Of a stretch of DNA of 64,000 nt, positions 44,670-53,809 are shown piece after piece. Under the pieces are notes generated by a model. That model did not search any database. It had not been told where the DNA came from and was given only the letters and a program-made list of their open reading frames with translations. Source of the DNA: Sporocytophaga myxococcoides (GTDB lineage Bacteria > Bacteroidota > Bacteroidia > Cytophagales > Cytophagaceae); the NCBI RefSeq assembly GCF_000775915.1, contig NZ_BBLT01000001.1, forward strand, positions 923,878-987,877, written 5' to 3'. Numbering within the stretch: position 1 is the first letter of the stretch; each line of letters starts with the position of its first letter. Both the position numbers and the translations under genes were made by a program.

Positions 44670-46043
44670 ATGAAATTTAATACTCAAACTATTGATAACT
44701 ACTTTTTTGTAGGCATTGCAGGAACCGGTATGAGTGCCATTGCTCAGTATCTTAGAGGCGTTGGGAAAAAGGTAGCTGGTTCTGACAGGTTGTTTAGCAA
44801 GGATAAAAAAATGCTTATCCAGGAGCAGTTTGAGTCTATGGGCATTGAATGTTTTTATCAGGATGGCTCAGGAATAAATGAAACAACTCAGGCGGTAATT
44901 GTTTCTTCAGCCATAGAAGATACCAATGTAGAATATCAAAAGGCAAAAGAAGCAGGTATCCCGATAATTAAACGTTCCGAATTGCTTGCAGCAATATCTT
45001 CTGAAAAGAAAACTATTGCCATCGGAGGTACTTCCGGAAAGTCTACAACTACAGCAATGATCTTTCATATTCTTCAGGAAAATGGGAAATCTCCTTCTCT
45101 TATTACCGGAGCAGGTCTGACAGCTTTACAGAAGAAAAATCTTCCCGGGAATGCATGGGTAGGAGATAGCGAGTGGCTAGTGATTGAGTCAGACGAATCT
45201 GATGGATCTATAGTTAACTATATTCCGGAAATCGGAATTGTATTGAACATCGACAGAGACCATAAGGAGTTTGAAGAACTGATAGAGCTGTTCCAGACTT
45301 TTAAAAGAAATACAAAGGGTAAGTTTATTGTCAACCATGATTTGGAGCTTACAAGAAACCTTTCCCAGGATACTAAGAACGATTTCGGCACTGATGCTGG
45401 TGCAGGATTTGTGGCGGAGCATTTTAAACAAACTGGTTTTGAAATTCAGTTTACTCTTAATGGTATACCTTTTAAAATTCCTGTAATCGGAAGACATAAC
45501 ATGGAAAACGCTTCTGCTGCAGTAGCCGCTTCTTACATGGCAGGTGTATCGATAGAACAGGCTGCAAAAGCCTTGGAATCTTATGTAGGGATATTCCGTA
45601 GAACACAATTGGTAGGGGAGAAAAAAGGGGTTTATCTTATTGATGATTTTGCTCATAACCCTGCTGAAGTGCAGGCTGCAATTAGGAGTTGTCAGCAGAT
45701 AGGCAATAGAGTATTTGCCTGGTTCCAACCTCATGGATATGGCCCATTGAGATTTATGCATAAAGAACTTGCTGAAAGAGTCATAGAAACATTAAGGCCG
45801 GAAGATTACTATCTGATGTCAGATGTGTATTATGCGGGGGGGACAGTAACTAAGGATATATCTTCTGATGTGGTTATTAATGAGGTGATTAAGGCGGGCA
45901 AAAAGGCACTCTTGTTTGAAGATAGAAATAAAATGCCAGACTACTTTGCCAAAGAAACAAGACAAGGAGACGTCATTTTAATGATGGGGGCAAGGGATCC
46001 TTCACTTGCCGAATTTGCTGAAACGACTTTTAATCAGCTTTGA
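44670..46043 (+). CDS. Stand-alone Mur ligase (MurC/Mpl-like, variant active site)
   Basis: 457 residues, three Mur ligase domains: N-terminal Rossmann-like (VGIAGTGMSAIAQYLRGVGK), central ATPase (IAIGGTSGKSTTTAMIF; VIESDESDGSIVNYIPEIGI; NIDRDHKEFEEL) and C-terminal (LIDDFAHNPAEVQAAI). Overall order matches UDP-N-acetylmuramate-alanine ligase. It differs at the P-loop (GTSGKSTT rather than GTHGKTT) and at DDFAHNP (rather than DDYGHHP), and lies outside any cell-wall cluster. It may be a second, recycling-type or divergent Mur ligase rather than the housekeeping MurC; substrate inferred only. Confidence 0.88.
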   Translation: MKFNTQTIDNYFFVGIAGTGMSAIAQYLRGVGKKVAGSDRLFSKDKKMLIQEQFESMGIECFYQDGSGINETTQAVIVSSAIEDTNVEYQKAKEAGIPIIKRSELLAAISSEKKTIAIGGTSGKSTTTAMIFHILQENGKSPSLITGAGLTALQKKNLPGNAWVGDSEWLVIESDESDGSIVNYIPEIGIVLNIDRDHKEFEELIELFQTFKRNTKGKFIVNHDLELTRNLSQDTKNDFGTDAGAGFVAEHFKQTGFEIQFTLNGIPFKIPVIGRHNMENASAAVAASYMAGVSIEQAAKALESYVGIFRRTQLVGEKKGVYLIDDFAHNPAEVQAAIRSCQQIGNRVFAWFQPHGYGPLRFMHKELAERVIETLRPEDYYLMSDVYYAGGTVTKDISSDVVINEVIKAGKKALLFEDRNKMPDYFAKETRQGDVILMMGARDPSLAEFAETTFNQL

Positions 46044-46144
46044 CATCCTGTCTATTGATAAGTAATCATGTATTTTTTTGATAGGCCCTTAACTGGTTTA
46101 TAAAATAAAAAAGAACCTTATAAATAATAAAAGGGAATATATAA

Positions 46145-46417
46145 ATGTTTTGGACTCATTCCTATGATTTAATTGTGAAGGTAGTAACATTGCTACTTTC
46201 GCTTTTATTTTTAATCCAAATACCATTTTTTGAGCATCATGGAATTATCTGTATCACGACTTCTTTAATAATATTCTACTTTAGTTATTATTTTTTCTTC
46301 AGGTCTTTATCAACCTTTCTTTATTGCAAATTTACACTTAAGATGAATGTGAGTCTTTCTCAGGCTAAGCAACTTAATGACGCGTTTTCACCGGTTTTCC
46401 CCTTTAATATGAAGTGA
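46145..46417 (+). CDS. Small membrane protein, unknown
   Basis: 90 residues, two membrane segments (LIVKVVTLLLSLLFLIQIPF and IICITTSLIIFYFSYYFFF) and a short polar tail. It ends 6 bases before the next gene, so the two are probably one transcript. No family recognised. Confidence 0.6.
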   Translation: MFWTHSYDLIVKVVTLLLSLLFLIQIPFFEHHGIICITTSLIIFYFSYYFFFRSLSTFLYCKFTLKMNVSLSQAKQLNDAFSPVFPFNMK

Positions 46418-46423
46418 CTACCC

Positions 46424-46756
46424 ATGGATGAGATTAAAGGACTTGATGACAGCGTTAAATTCGTTGAAGCATTGAAGACCTATAAACACTGGAATGAAGA
46501 GATTGTTAGAGATAAAAAGGAGCTGATAATCAGTGTGGAAAAAACAGCATTAAAAATTAAATTATTGAAGGTATTATATTTTGGATTGGTAGGCTATTTT
46601 ATAATTGCAGGATTTTTAAATCTTACTCCAGCCAAGTATGTAACTGATATAATAAATTATTTATTTGAATCGGACGGGTTTAATCCAATTTTGAATTCCT
46701 GCATTTTGATTCTGCCAACTTCGTTAATTTTTAATTTTATAATAAAGAGATCTTAG
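46424..46756 (+). CDS. Small membrane protein, unknown
   Basis: 110 residues. A soluble, charged N-terminal half (VKFVEALKTYKHWNEEIVRD) is followed by two membrane segments (VLYFGLVGYFIIAGFLNL and ILNSCILILPTSLIFNFII). Follows another small membrane protein by 6 bases. Function unknown. Confidence 0.6.
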   Translation: MDEIKGLDDSVKFVEALKTYKHWNEEIVRDKKELIISVEKTALKIKLLKVLYFGLVGYFIIAGFLNLTPAKYVTDIINYLFESDGFNPILNSCILILPTSLIFNFIIKRS

Positions 46757-46854
46757 GTTAATATTATTAATAGAACTCCAGAGCTCTTTAAAGAGGTAAT
46801 CTACAACAGAGGCAGCTCAAAAAAGGAAATGTATCTGTTAGGATATTAACCGGA

Positions 46855-47325
46855 ATGACAGCAAATAAACAAAAGGCAAAAGTGATAATCAAAGTAAAGA
46901 ATACAGAATACCAGGAGTTAATATCAGTTTGGGAGTCTTCAGTAAAAGCTACACATGATTTCTTAAAGGTTGAAGATTTTAATTTTTATAAAGAACTCAT
47001 TCCAGGTTTTTTTGAAAATGTAACCTTGCATTGTTTGAAAAATGAGAAGTCTAAGATTGTCGGATTTATCGGGACTAATGATGGCGCATTAGAGATGTTG
47101 TTTGTTACTGCAAACGAAATTGGAAAAGGTATCGGAAAAAAACTATTATTGTATGCAATAGAAAGACTTAACGTTACAAAAGTTGATGTCAATAAGGATA
47201 ATTTACAAGCTGTTGAATTTTATAATCAATTTGGGTTCAAGATAAAATCTATTTCTGATTTAGATGGATTTGGAAAGCCTTATCCTATTTTGCATATGGA
47301 GTTAGCAAATTCTCAAAACGATTAA
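46855..47325 (+). CDS. GNAT-family N-acetyltransferase
   Basis: 156 residues. Acetyl-CoA-binding motif A: LEMLFVTANEIGKGIGKKLL (the Q/RxxGxG/A-like loop is NEIGKGIG), followed by the motif B stretch VDVNKDNLQAVEFYNQFGF. N-terminal strand YQELISVWESSVKATHDFLK is typical of a small-molecule or amino-group acetylase. A single gene. Confidence 0.9.
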   Translation: MTANKQKAKVIIKVKNTEYQELISVWESSVKATHDFLKVEDFNFYKELIPGFFENVTLHCLKNEKSKIVGFIGTNDGALEMLFVTANEIGKGIGKKLLLYAIERLNVTKVDVNKDNLQAVEFYNQFGFKIKSISDLDGFGKPYPILHMELANSQND

Positions 47326-47522
47326 GTCTATACATGTATTAATAGATTATCAGGCTTATGTTAAATTGATTTGGACTACGTAATATGTGGCATTCCTTTA
47401 AAAACTTTTAGATATTAGATAGTGGCTCCTGTCATTATTAAGTCAAACATTCTAATTGCGGTCAACGTTTAAATCTGAGTATCATTTTATAATTGCTAAT
47501 TTTGTTTATAAACCTCTTTTTT

Positions 47523-48233
47523 ATGAAGCATCTGTTACAACTAAGTAAATCGGTTTTTGCAATATTGTTGTTGTTTGGTACTACAAATAAAACACTTGCC
47601 TGTACTGGCCGGGATATTGTTTTTACCGATATTAGTATCACTTCAATAGTAAATGGTGTTTACTATTATACTTATGAAATTAAGAATGTAGGGACTGTAG
47701 ATATTACTCTTGGTGAGGTAGTACTACAAAATTATGTTTCAACCGATAATCAGGTTGGTGGAGATGCTCCTGCAGGAGGATCTTTTATAAGTCATCAGAA
47801 TGTAAGTATTCTTTCTCCCGGAGAAACGTTTAGAGGAACGTATCAAGCCAATCCTTTTCCACAGAATCCACAAAGCACCTATCCCTACCTCATTGTTCAT
47901 GTAAGTCTGAGTTCCAGTGATGAATGTGATAAAAGTAATAATTACTTTGTAGGATTTATTCAGATTTCTACTGCTATTCCAACCCATTCTATGGCTGCTG
48001 ATGCCAAATTAAACTGGGATGTAGAAAACAAAAGTTTTATAGTAAACGAATGGTCAGGAGCTTATTCAGAAATTTATTATAGCATATTTTCTGTATCAGG
48101 AGTATTAATGCTTAATGGAATTGCTCAAAGGAATGAATCTACGCCTCTTAAAGGTCTGAGTAATGGAGTTTATCTACTTCACCTATCTGATGGGGATAAA
48201 GAATATTTGAAAAGAATAACCTACTTTAGATAA
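47523..48233 (+). CDS. Secreted protein with CARDB-like domain and degenerate T9SS C-terminus
   Basis: 236 residues from MKHLLQLSKSVFAILLLFG, a signal peptide. Residues ~30-140 look like a CARDB-type Ig domain (YYYTYEIKNVGTVDITLGEV, then LSPGETFRGTYQ). The C-terminus ~150-236 resembles a T9SS sorting domain: YSIFSVSGVLMLNGIAQ, LKGLSNGVYLLHLSDGDKEY and the ending LKRITYFR. The usual YPNP turn is missing. The frame opens ten codons upstream (MLILFINLFF). Confidence 0.82.
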   Translation: MKHLLQLSKSVFAILLLFGTTNKTLACTGRDIVFTDISITSIVNGVYYYTYEIKNVGTVDITLGEVVLQNYVSTDNQVGGDAPAGGSFISHQNVSILSPGETFRGTYQANPFPQNPQSTYPYLIVHVSLSSSDECDKSNNYFVGFIQISTAIPTHSMAADAKLNWDVENKSFIVNEWSGAYSEIYYSIFSVSGVLMLNGIAQRNESTPLKGLSNGVYLLHLSDGDKEYLKRITYFR

Positions 48234-48360
48234 TTCACTATAACATTTTTAAAGGCAGAAGTAGTATTCTAGCTTATATAATAGTCCAACTAATACTGTA
48301 TAATTGACTAGTCAAAACTAAAATACCCATTAAAATATTAGATGAGGTGTTAAAAACAAA

Positions 48361-48390
48361 AAAGATCTGAATATATACATTCAGATCTTT
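48361..48390. terminator. Bidirectional terminator between convergent genes
   Basis: AAAGATCTGAAT pairs perfectly with ATTCAGATCTTT around ATATAC; A-rich left, TTGTTTT right. Confidence 0.85.
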
Positions 48391-48435
48391 TTGTTTTGAG
48401 TCAATTATAATTGATCAGATTGTTGAGGATGCTCG

Positions 48436-50235
48436 TTATTCGATAATAACTTTTATGACTTTTGAATTCCCATTTTGTGTTGCATATACCACATGTAAGC
48501 CTTTATTTTTAATGATAATAGGGGTCTCTGCTTTGTAAGAGTTATTTGTAAGGACTAACTGGCCAACGGAATTATATATTTTTATATCATATAAACCAGA
48601 GCCTGATAGTGAAAATGTTTCTGTAGCAGGGTTCGGATAAGCCTTAAGCGAACTTTCTGAATAGTTTGAAATAACCGGAGTTGTAATGCCTGGTTTTATT
48701 TCTTCTTTATCACCGCTTTCGTTAGAGGTGATATACACAGCAGAAGTTAGGTTATTGCCATTAATAGTAGTACGGGCAGCAGGTAGAGTGATGGTGCATC
48801 GTGCAGATACGGATGGTGAGGCAGTTTCTGAAAAATATACTGTTAACTGGTTTGTGTTGTTCCCAGATATCACAGAACCTCCCCAAACGATCCATGAATA
48901 GTTAGCTCCACTATATACAGGAGCAGTAAAGGTATAATATCCCTTACCAAGGGCAGGGGCTGATTGCCAGAAAATATCAAAATCCCTGTTTTTTACATTT
49001 ACTGTAAATAGTGTACTGTCATCCGAACAATCGGGATTTGTAGCGGCGATGTAGTAAGTGCCGGGAGTTAAATTATTTCCGGGAGCAGGAACTGTCAATG
49101 CTGCATCTGAATAAAAGTCCATGACCGTGCCTGCATGAACAGTGGTGAAGTTATCAACGTATAATTTTTTAAATACATCTTTACTGAACATATCATTGAA
49201 TCCATAATAATCACCTTCAACAGTATAGTTAGCAATTGTTCCATTATTATTTTTTGTAAGAATAATATCTGAAGTAATTAACTTAGTAGGTACTTTTAAA
49301 GTTGGCATGTATGTATAATCTGTACACATACCTAATGCAACGTTTGGTTGATAAGTAATTAGGATCTGAGGGAATCGGCTTGTTTTATCTACCATTTGTG
49401 TCATGTCCATAGCAGCAGGGTTAAAAGTTTCACCTGTTCCTCCTAACAAACTTTTATTGGTAAAAGACATTTGTGAAAGATCTGATGAGGTTGCTGCATG
49501 ATTATCCAAATATATATAAGGTGTAATGTCCACTATTTCATCCCTGCAGAGAGAGGGCATCTCTTTAATTTCCAGTTTAAGGCAAGGTGATTCATTTACT
49601 ATTACATAAATACTGTCATAGTAAAAATCAGCTGGATCGCATACAGCAACCTGTACCCTGATTTTGTATTTTCCTTTACCCACAATTGACCAGGTGGAAT
49701 TAGTACCTATTGGAGCTTCTGTACCTATAGATTCATCGGTGAGTAAAATACGTTCGTTAAGGCTAGTCAGATCTTTACCGCTGCTGAAGAAAGTGAATTT
49801 TGCAAAGAAGTCGGGAGTAAAGTTTACAGTTGCTCCCTTATCAACTGTATATTTAAGGGTATCCACATTAAATAAAGATGTTGGTGGTGTAATCAAATAC
49901 AGGAAGACCTGAATGCCTCCACGATGTATATTCGTCGCATTCATTTTCTTTACATATACACTTGGATAATCACTATAATGAATACTTGTTAATTCTTCAG
50001 TTGTAATTACCGAACCTTGCAGACGGAACATTTTGTACATGCTTACATCGTCATTCGGGTCATTGAGGTCACGTATTTCCGCAATTTTATAAATGTCTTC
50101 TAATGTTATAATTGAATCTACACAGGAAGAAAGTCCGACTGGATTATCTGCAACAACATAGGTATCTGTTGTTTGAGCTTTTAGACTGGTAGAAAGAAGA
50201 ATAACAGAAATAAAAATTAGTATATATTTTTTCAT
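48436..50235 (-). CDS. T9SS-exported protein, unknown
   Basis: 599 residues from MKKYILIFISVILLSTSLKA, signal peptide. The body is strand-rich with several short immunoglobulin-like stretches (PAPGNNLTPGTYYIAATNPD is Ig-like or PKD-related). The C-terminus is a type A sorting domain: LKAYPNPATETFSLSGSG, YDIKIYNSVGQLVLTNNSY, and GNSKVIKVIIE as the end. Secreted and attached to the surface or released. Likely acts alone. The Met at 50235 is chosen because the signal begins there. Confidence 0.88.
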   Translation of the reverse strand: MKKYILIFISVILLSTSLKAQTTDTYVVADNPVGLSSCVDSIITLEDIYKIAEIRDLNDPNDDVSMYKMFRLQGSVITTEELTSIHYSDYPSVYVKKMNATNIHRGGIQVFLYLITPPTSLFNVDTLKYTVDKGATVNFTPDFFAKFTFFSSGKDLTSLNERILLTDESIGTEAPIGTNSTWSIVGKGKYKIRVQVAVCDPADFYYDSIYVIVNESPCLKLEIKEMPSLCRDEIVDITPYIYLDNHAATSSDLSQMSFTNKSLLGGTGETFNPAAMDMTQMVDKTSRFPQILITYQPNVALGMCTDYTYMPTLKVPTKLITSDIILTKNNNGTIANYTVEGDYYGFNDMFSKDVFKKLYVDNFTTVHAGTVMDFYSDAALTVPAPGNNLTPGTYYIAATNPDCSDDSTLFTVNVKNRDFDIFWQSAPALGKGYYTFTAPVYSGANYSWIVWGGSVISGNNTNQLTVYFSETASPSVSARCTITLPAARTTINGNNLTSAVYITSNESGDKEEIKPGITTPVISNYSESSLKAYPNPATETFSLSGSGLYDIKIYNSVGQLVLTNNSYKAETPIIIKNKGLHVVYATQNGNSKVIKVIIE

Positions 50236-50809
50236 ATAATATAAAAAGGAAAATGTGAAAGAATAATTTCTAAACAAGTCTAAATATACGTATTTTCAAT
50301 AAGAAAAGTTGATAGACAGATAGTTTTGATAGAATTGGAATAGTGAATCTTGTGAAACATAGTATTTTATGAATTTTTGATTTTAATCTTTTCATGTGCT
50401 GGGTTAAGAAGGTTATGATATCCTTATTGAAATAGACTTAAAGTATAATTGATTAACTTTTCAATAGCCACTTCATTTAAATATTTTCTTTTATCCATTT
50501 TTAGTCCATCTGAAATGTTTCAATAAACCTTATACTTTGGGCAGTTTGTGTGTGATAATAGGAATGAATTTTATTATTGTAAGATTAGATTAGATTAGAT
50601 ACTATGATTTTCTTCTATAAGATTGTTATTTTAATCACATATTTTAGCCTTCAGGAATTTACTTAGTGAAGCAATAAATTGTGATTGCTTTATTGTATTA
50701 ATAATCCAAAACCTACATTCACATATTGTAATGCTGCATTCACAAAGTGATCAGTCTTTCAAAGATAGCTTTGTCTATATTCACTTTTGTTAGACTAAAA
50801 GTATAGATT
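50236..50809. other. Divergent intergenic region
   Basis: 574 AT-rich bases with a short tandem AGATT run at 50583-50600 (AGATTAGATTAGATTAGA). No other gene or strong hairpin. Confidence 0.6.
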
Positions 50810-52042
50810 ATGTCTCCCTTTGTGCTTACAGAGCAGATTCAGCTATTTCTAAAGCATCCTAGTTTCCTGCCTGAAAAGGTGCCACATACGCGCTTGCCTG
50901 CTCCTTTCGACATATATGTCGATCTGCTGAATCATGTATATTTGTGGAATAGTAAGGATCGGGGAGGAGTCAGAAGTTTTCTTTACAATGCTCTTTCTGA
51001 AGTATCTATTGATAACAAAGAGATAGATGCTTTGGATTATTGGGAGCAAGAAAAGCTTCTTTCAGTATTAACATTGCTTGCTCATTGTTACAGATGGAAC
51101 TATCTACCTCCAGAGCCTGACGAATTTCTGAAGCAAAACATGAATTTTCCCCATCAGCTCTGGCAATCTTTAAGTTATGTTGCTGACAAGCTGGAACATC
51201 CTCATTGCGGCACCTTGTGGAGCATCATGCTCATGAATTTTCAGGTAATAGAACAAGCCCCCGGAACAAACCTTCAGATAGATAAAGTCAACTTCCAGGA
51301 TCTTTCTCTAGCTCATAACTGGGTTTGCAAAGAATTTCAGGGGCAGTTAGAACACTGGATTAAAATATTTATTATGACTGAAGTGGTTGGTACTACTGCT
51401 AACAAAGCATGCATGCAAGTATTGAAAGCAATCATAGAAAATGATAAAGATATGCTGGGTAAGGCGTTGGAACTACTCTATGAAAGCATCATTGGAATAA
51501 CCACTGTCTTTAACAGAGAAGTAAGAGGACAGAAACTTAATATGGCTCAATGGAGAGAGCATATCCAGCCATCCTTCGTATGGGGGCTAAAGGATCCTCA
51601 AAGTCAAAGTCTCCTGGAAGGTGTGAGTGGCCTGCAGCTTGGCTGCATTCAGCTGATGGACCTGGTATTAGGATTGGAAATGGATTCTACAATGGGCAGG
51701 GCCATGATGGCTTCCCGAAAGTATTTTCCAAAACATAGCAGGGATTTATTAGAAGCACTGGAGCCCTATAGAAATAAACTTAAGTTTTATTTGAAAAGGA
51801 AAAATGACCAGGATCTGAATGCAAAATATAATCAATGTTTAGAAGCGCTTGAAAGTTATAGAATCAGTCATAAACAAAGAGGAAAGGCATATATAAAGGG
51901 AGATGGAACTTCTAAAAGTATTACAACAACAGGACTGTCTGTGCAAAATTCTTTTGATGCCATAAAACAGTTTGATGCAGATATGGAAGAAAGGATACTG
52001 GAAACTGTAAAGGAGAAGATCATTTATCAGGATTTACTTTGA
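50810..52042 (+). CDS. Indoleamine 2,3-dioxygenase-like heme protein
   Basis: 410 residues, mostly helical. The C-terminal half carries the IDO landmarks: WREHIQPSFVWGLKD, LLEGVSGLQLGCIQLMDLVL in place of the GGSAAQ-type helix, and ASRKYFPKHSRDLLEALEPY, where His309 fits the heme-binding His of the family's M-R-x-Y-M-P-x-x-H-R motif. The N-terminal part starts HTRLPAPFDIYVDLLNHVYL. Members cleave the indole ring of tryptophan or act on related substrates (PrnB-type enzymes in pyrrolnitrin formation share the fold). The loss of the canonical GGS segment suggests another substrate. A single gene. Confidence 0.7.
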   Translation: MSPFVLTEQIQLFLKHPSFLPEKVPHTRLPAPFDIYVDLLNHVYLWNSKDRGGVRSFLYNALSEVSIDNKEIDALDYWEQEKLLSVLTLLAHCYRWNYLPPEPDEFLKQNMNFPHQLWQSLSYVADKLEHPHCGTLWSIMLMNFQVIEQAPGTNLQIDKVNFQDLSLAHNWVCKEFQGQLEHWIKIFIMTEVVGTTANKACMQVLKAIIENDKDMLGKALELLYESIIGITTVFNREVRGQKLNMAQWREHIQPSFVWGLKDPQSQSLLEGVSGLQLGCIQLMDLVLGLEMDSTMGRAMMASRKYFPKHSRDLLEALEPYRNKLKFYLKRKNDQDLNAKYNQCLEALESYRISHKQRGKAYIKGDGTSKSITTTGLSVQNSFDAIKQFDADMEERILETVKEKIIYQDLL

Positions 52043-52108
52043 AGATATATTGCAATTATATCTATTATAGCAATTGATTGTCTGATGTTTAATTTAAAAA
52101 AATTGAAA

Positions 52109-52147
52109 TAAAAAGCTCATTGATCGTTGACCAATGAGCTCATTTTA
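52109..52147. terminator. Bidirectional terminator between convergent genes
   Basis: AGCTCATTG and CAATGAGCT pair around ATCGTTGAC, flanked by AAAA and CATTTTA. Confidence 0.8.
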
Positions 52148-52163
52148 ATCATAACACTTGTAT

Positions 52164-53492
52164 TTAGTAAATCATAATTCTTCCTTTTGATACGATATCT
52201 CCTTCTGCATTCACCACAGTATAAAAGTGTATGCCGGAATCAAGCGTTGCAGGCAGTAATGTAATTCCACCCTGAATAGTCTGAGTAGAAACCAGATCAG
52301 CTGCATTATAAATATTCAGAGTAAAAGTCTCAGTCACGTCAGCATCAACTGCAATGGTTGCTTCACCTGCATTAGAGGGATTAGGTGCTATTACTGTGTG
52401 TACTTTTGGAGGAAGTATCACAAATTTTCCTTTAGATACTTTGTATCCTTCACTGTCTACAAGGTCATAATAATAAAATCCTGAAGAAATAACTGGTAAG
52501 GCATTAAAACCACCATTTACAGTTATGGTTTGTACAAGATTGTCACTGAATGTGTAGATGTTCAATGTAAAGGATTCAGTTGCATCAGCAGAGATCTTAA
52601 TGGACAAGGTATCTCCTGCATGAATGTGATGAGGATGTATATGACTTTTAATTTTCGGCGCCTTAACAACTATTTTGCCTCTCGATACAATATAGCCAAA
52701 AGCATTTTCTAAAGTGTAATTGTATATGCCGACTGAAAGAACAGGTAGTACATTTGAACCTCCATGAACACTCAATGTTTGTATTATAACATCACCAGTA
52801 TCAGAAACTGACAATGTGAAAATCTCTGTTTCCGGCGCAACCACTAATAGAGAGATAGTATCTCCAGCTACAGATGGGTGAATGTGTGAATGAATTTTCG
52901 GAGCCTTTACATCTATTTTCCCTTTTGATACTGTTTTTCCATTGGTGTTAATTAATGAATAAGAATATTTTCCTATAGATAATTGTGGTAATACAGATTT
53001 ACCCCCTGTTACTGTTAAAGTATGCAATACCACATCACCTGTGTCAGTAATAGTAAGCGTGAAGGATTCCGAAGCAGGAGCTTCAACTTTAATTGAGATG
53101 GTGTCTTCAACAGTAGAAGGGTTTGGTGCAATGAGGGCTCTTACTTTGGGTTCTTTTACTACAATATGACCGGATGAAACTTTTTTACCATCAATGCCTG
53201 AAACTATATAATGATAGGTTCCGGCATTAAGAAGAGGCAAGGTCGTATTACCTCCTGTTACCTGAAGATTAATACTATCCGCATCATTAAATATGGCCAC
53301 ATAAAAAGTGTCGGTTGCTGCAGCATTTACTTTTAATACTAATGTGTCTCCCTCTTTAGAATGATTAGGATGTACAGAGGTTCTTATATGCTTGTGAACG
53401 TGCAATTCATGCTTCTGAGCATTGACATTAATGGAAAAGACGAATACAATTACCAGAGCAAGCAATTGATTGAAGTAGATTTTTGTTCTCAT
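52164..53492 (-). CDS. Secreted protein of five tandem T9SS sorting-domain-like repeats
   Basis: 442 residues. Signal peptide MRTKIYFNQLLALVIVFVFS, cleaved near VNAQ. The rest is five repeats of ~80-83 residues (~36-115, 116-198, 199-279, 280-362, 363-442), each following the layout of a T9SS type A sorting domain: a PNPS-like turn, a GDTISIKVEA strand, ESFTLTITDTGDVVLHTLTV, GGKSVLPQLSIGKYSYSLIN and GKTVSKGKIDVK. The last ends GDIVSKGRIMIY like a true sorting signal. Turns of repeats 1, 3 and 4 carry His instead of PNP (HIHP, HPHHIH), and the N-terminus is His-rich (KHELHVHKH). No other domain is present, which is unusual: sorting domains normally occur once, at the end of a cargo. Possible roles are metal binding or a structural surface filament. 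Confidence 0.87.
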   Translation of the reverse strand: MRTKIYFNQLLALVIVFVFSINVNAQKHELHVHKHIRTSVHPNHSKEGDTLVLKVNAAATDTFYVAIFNDADSINLQVTGGNTTLPLLNAGTYHYIVSGIDGKKVSSGHIVVKEPKVRALIAPNPSTVEDTISIKVEAPASESFTLTITDTGDVVLHTLTVTGGKSVLPQLSIGKYSYSLINTNGKTVSKGKIDVKAPKIHSHIHPSVAGDTISLLVVAPETEIFTLSVSDTGDVIIQTLSVHGGSNVLPVLSVGIYNYTLENAFGYIVSRGKIVVKAPKIKSHIHPHHIHAGDTLSIKISADATESFTLNIYTFSDNLVQTITVNGGFNALPVISSGFYYYDLVDSEGYKVSKGKFVILPPKVHTVIAPNPSNAGEATIAVDADVTETFTLNIYNAADLVSTQTIQGGITLLPATLDSGIHFYTVVNAEGDIVSKGRIMIY

Positions 53493-53809
53493 AGTTGTTG
53501 TTTTTTCAAGTTGTTGTTTTTACAATAGTTGTGTTGTTTTATTATAAAGACTTGGTCGAAAATGAAAACGTCGCCTCTTGTAATGAAAAAATATTTATAA
53601 AGATTATGTGTTACTTCATATAAAATACTGTTGCTTATCACAATACCATCCTCTCTTTATTTTTTCTGATTCAATCTACAAATATTTCTTACTACTACTT
53701 ATTTCATTGTCTTAATGAAGCTTTTCTATAAATACAATATATAATCGTTATCACATTTATTAAACAATTATGTAATCGGTTTGTAGTACGAAAGGAATAT
53801 TTTAAGAAA
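53493..53809. other. Intergenic region without a recognised feature
   Basis: 317 AT-rich bases upstream of the CTD-repeat gene and the decayed locus. No strong structure. Confidence 0.5.
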
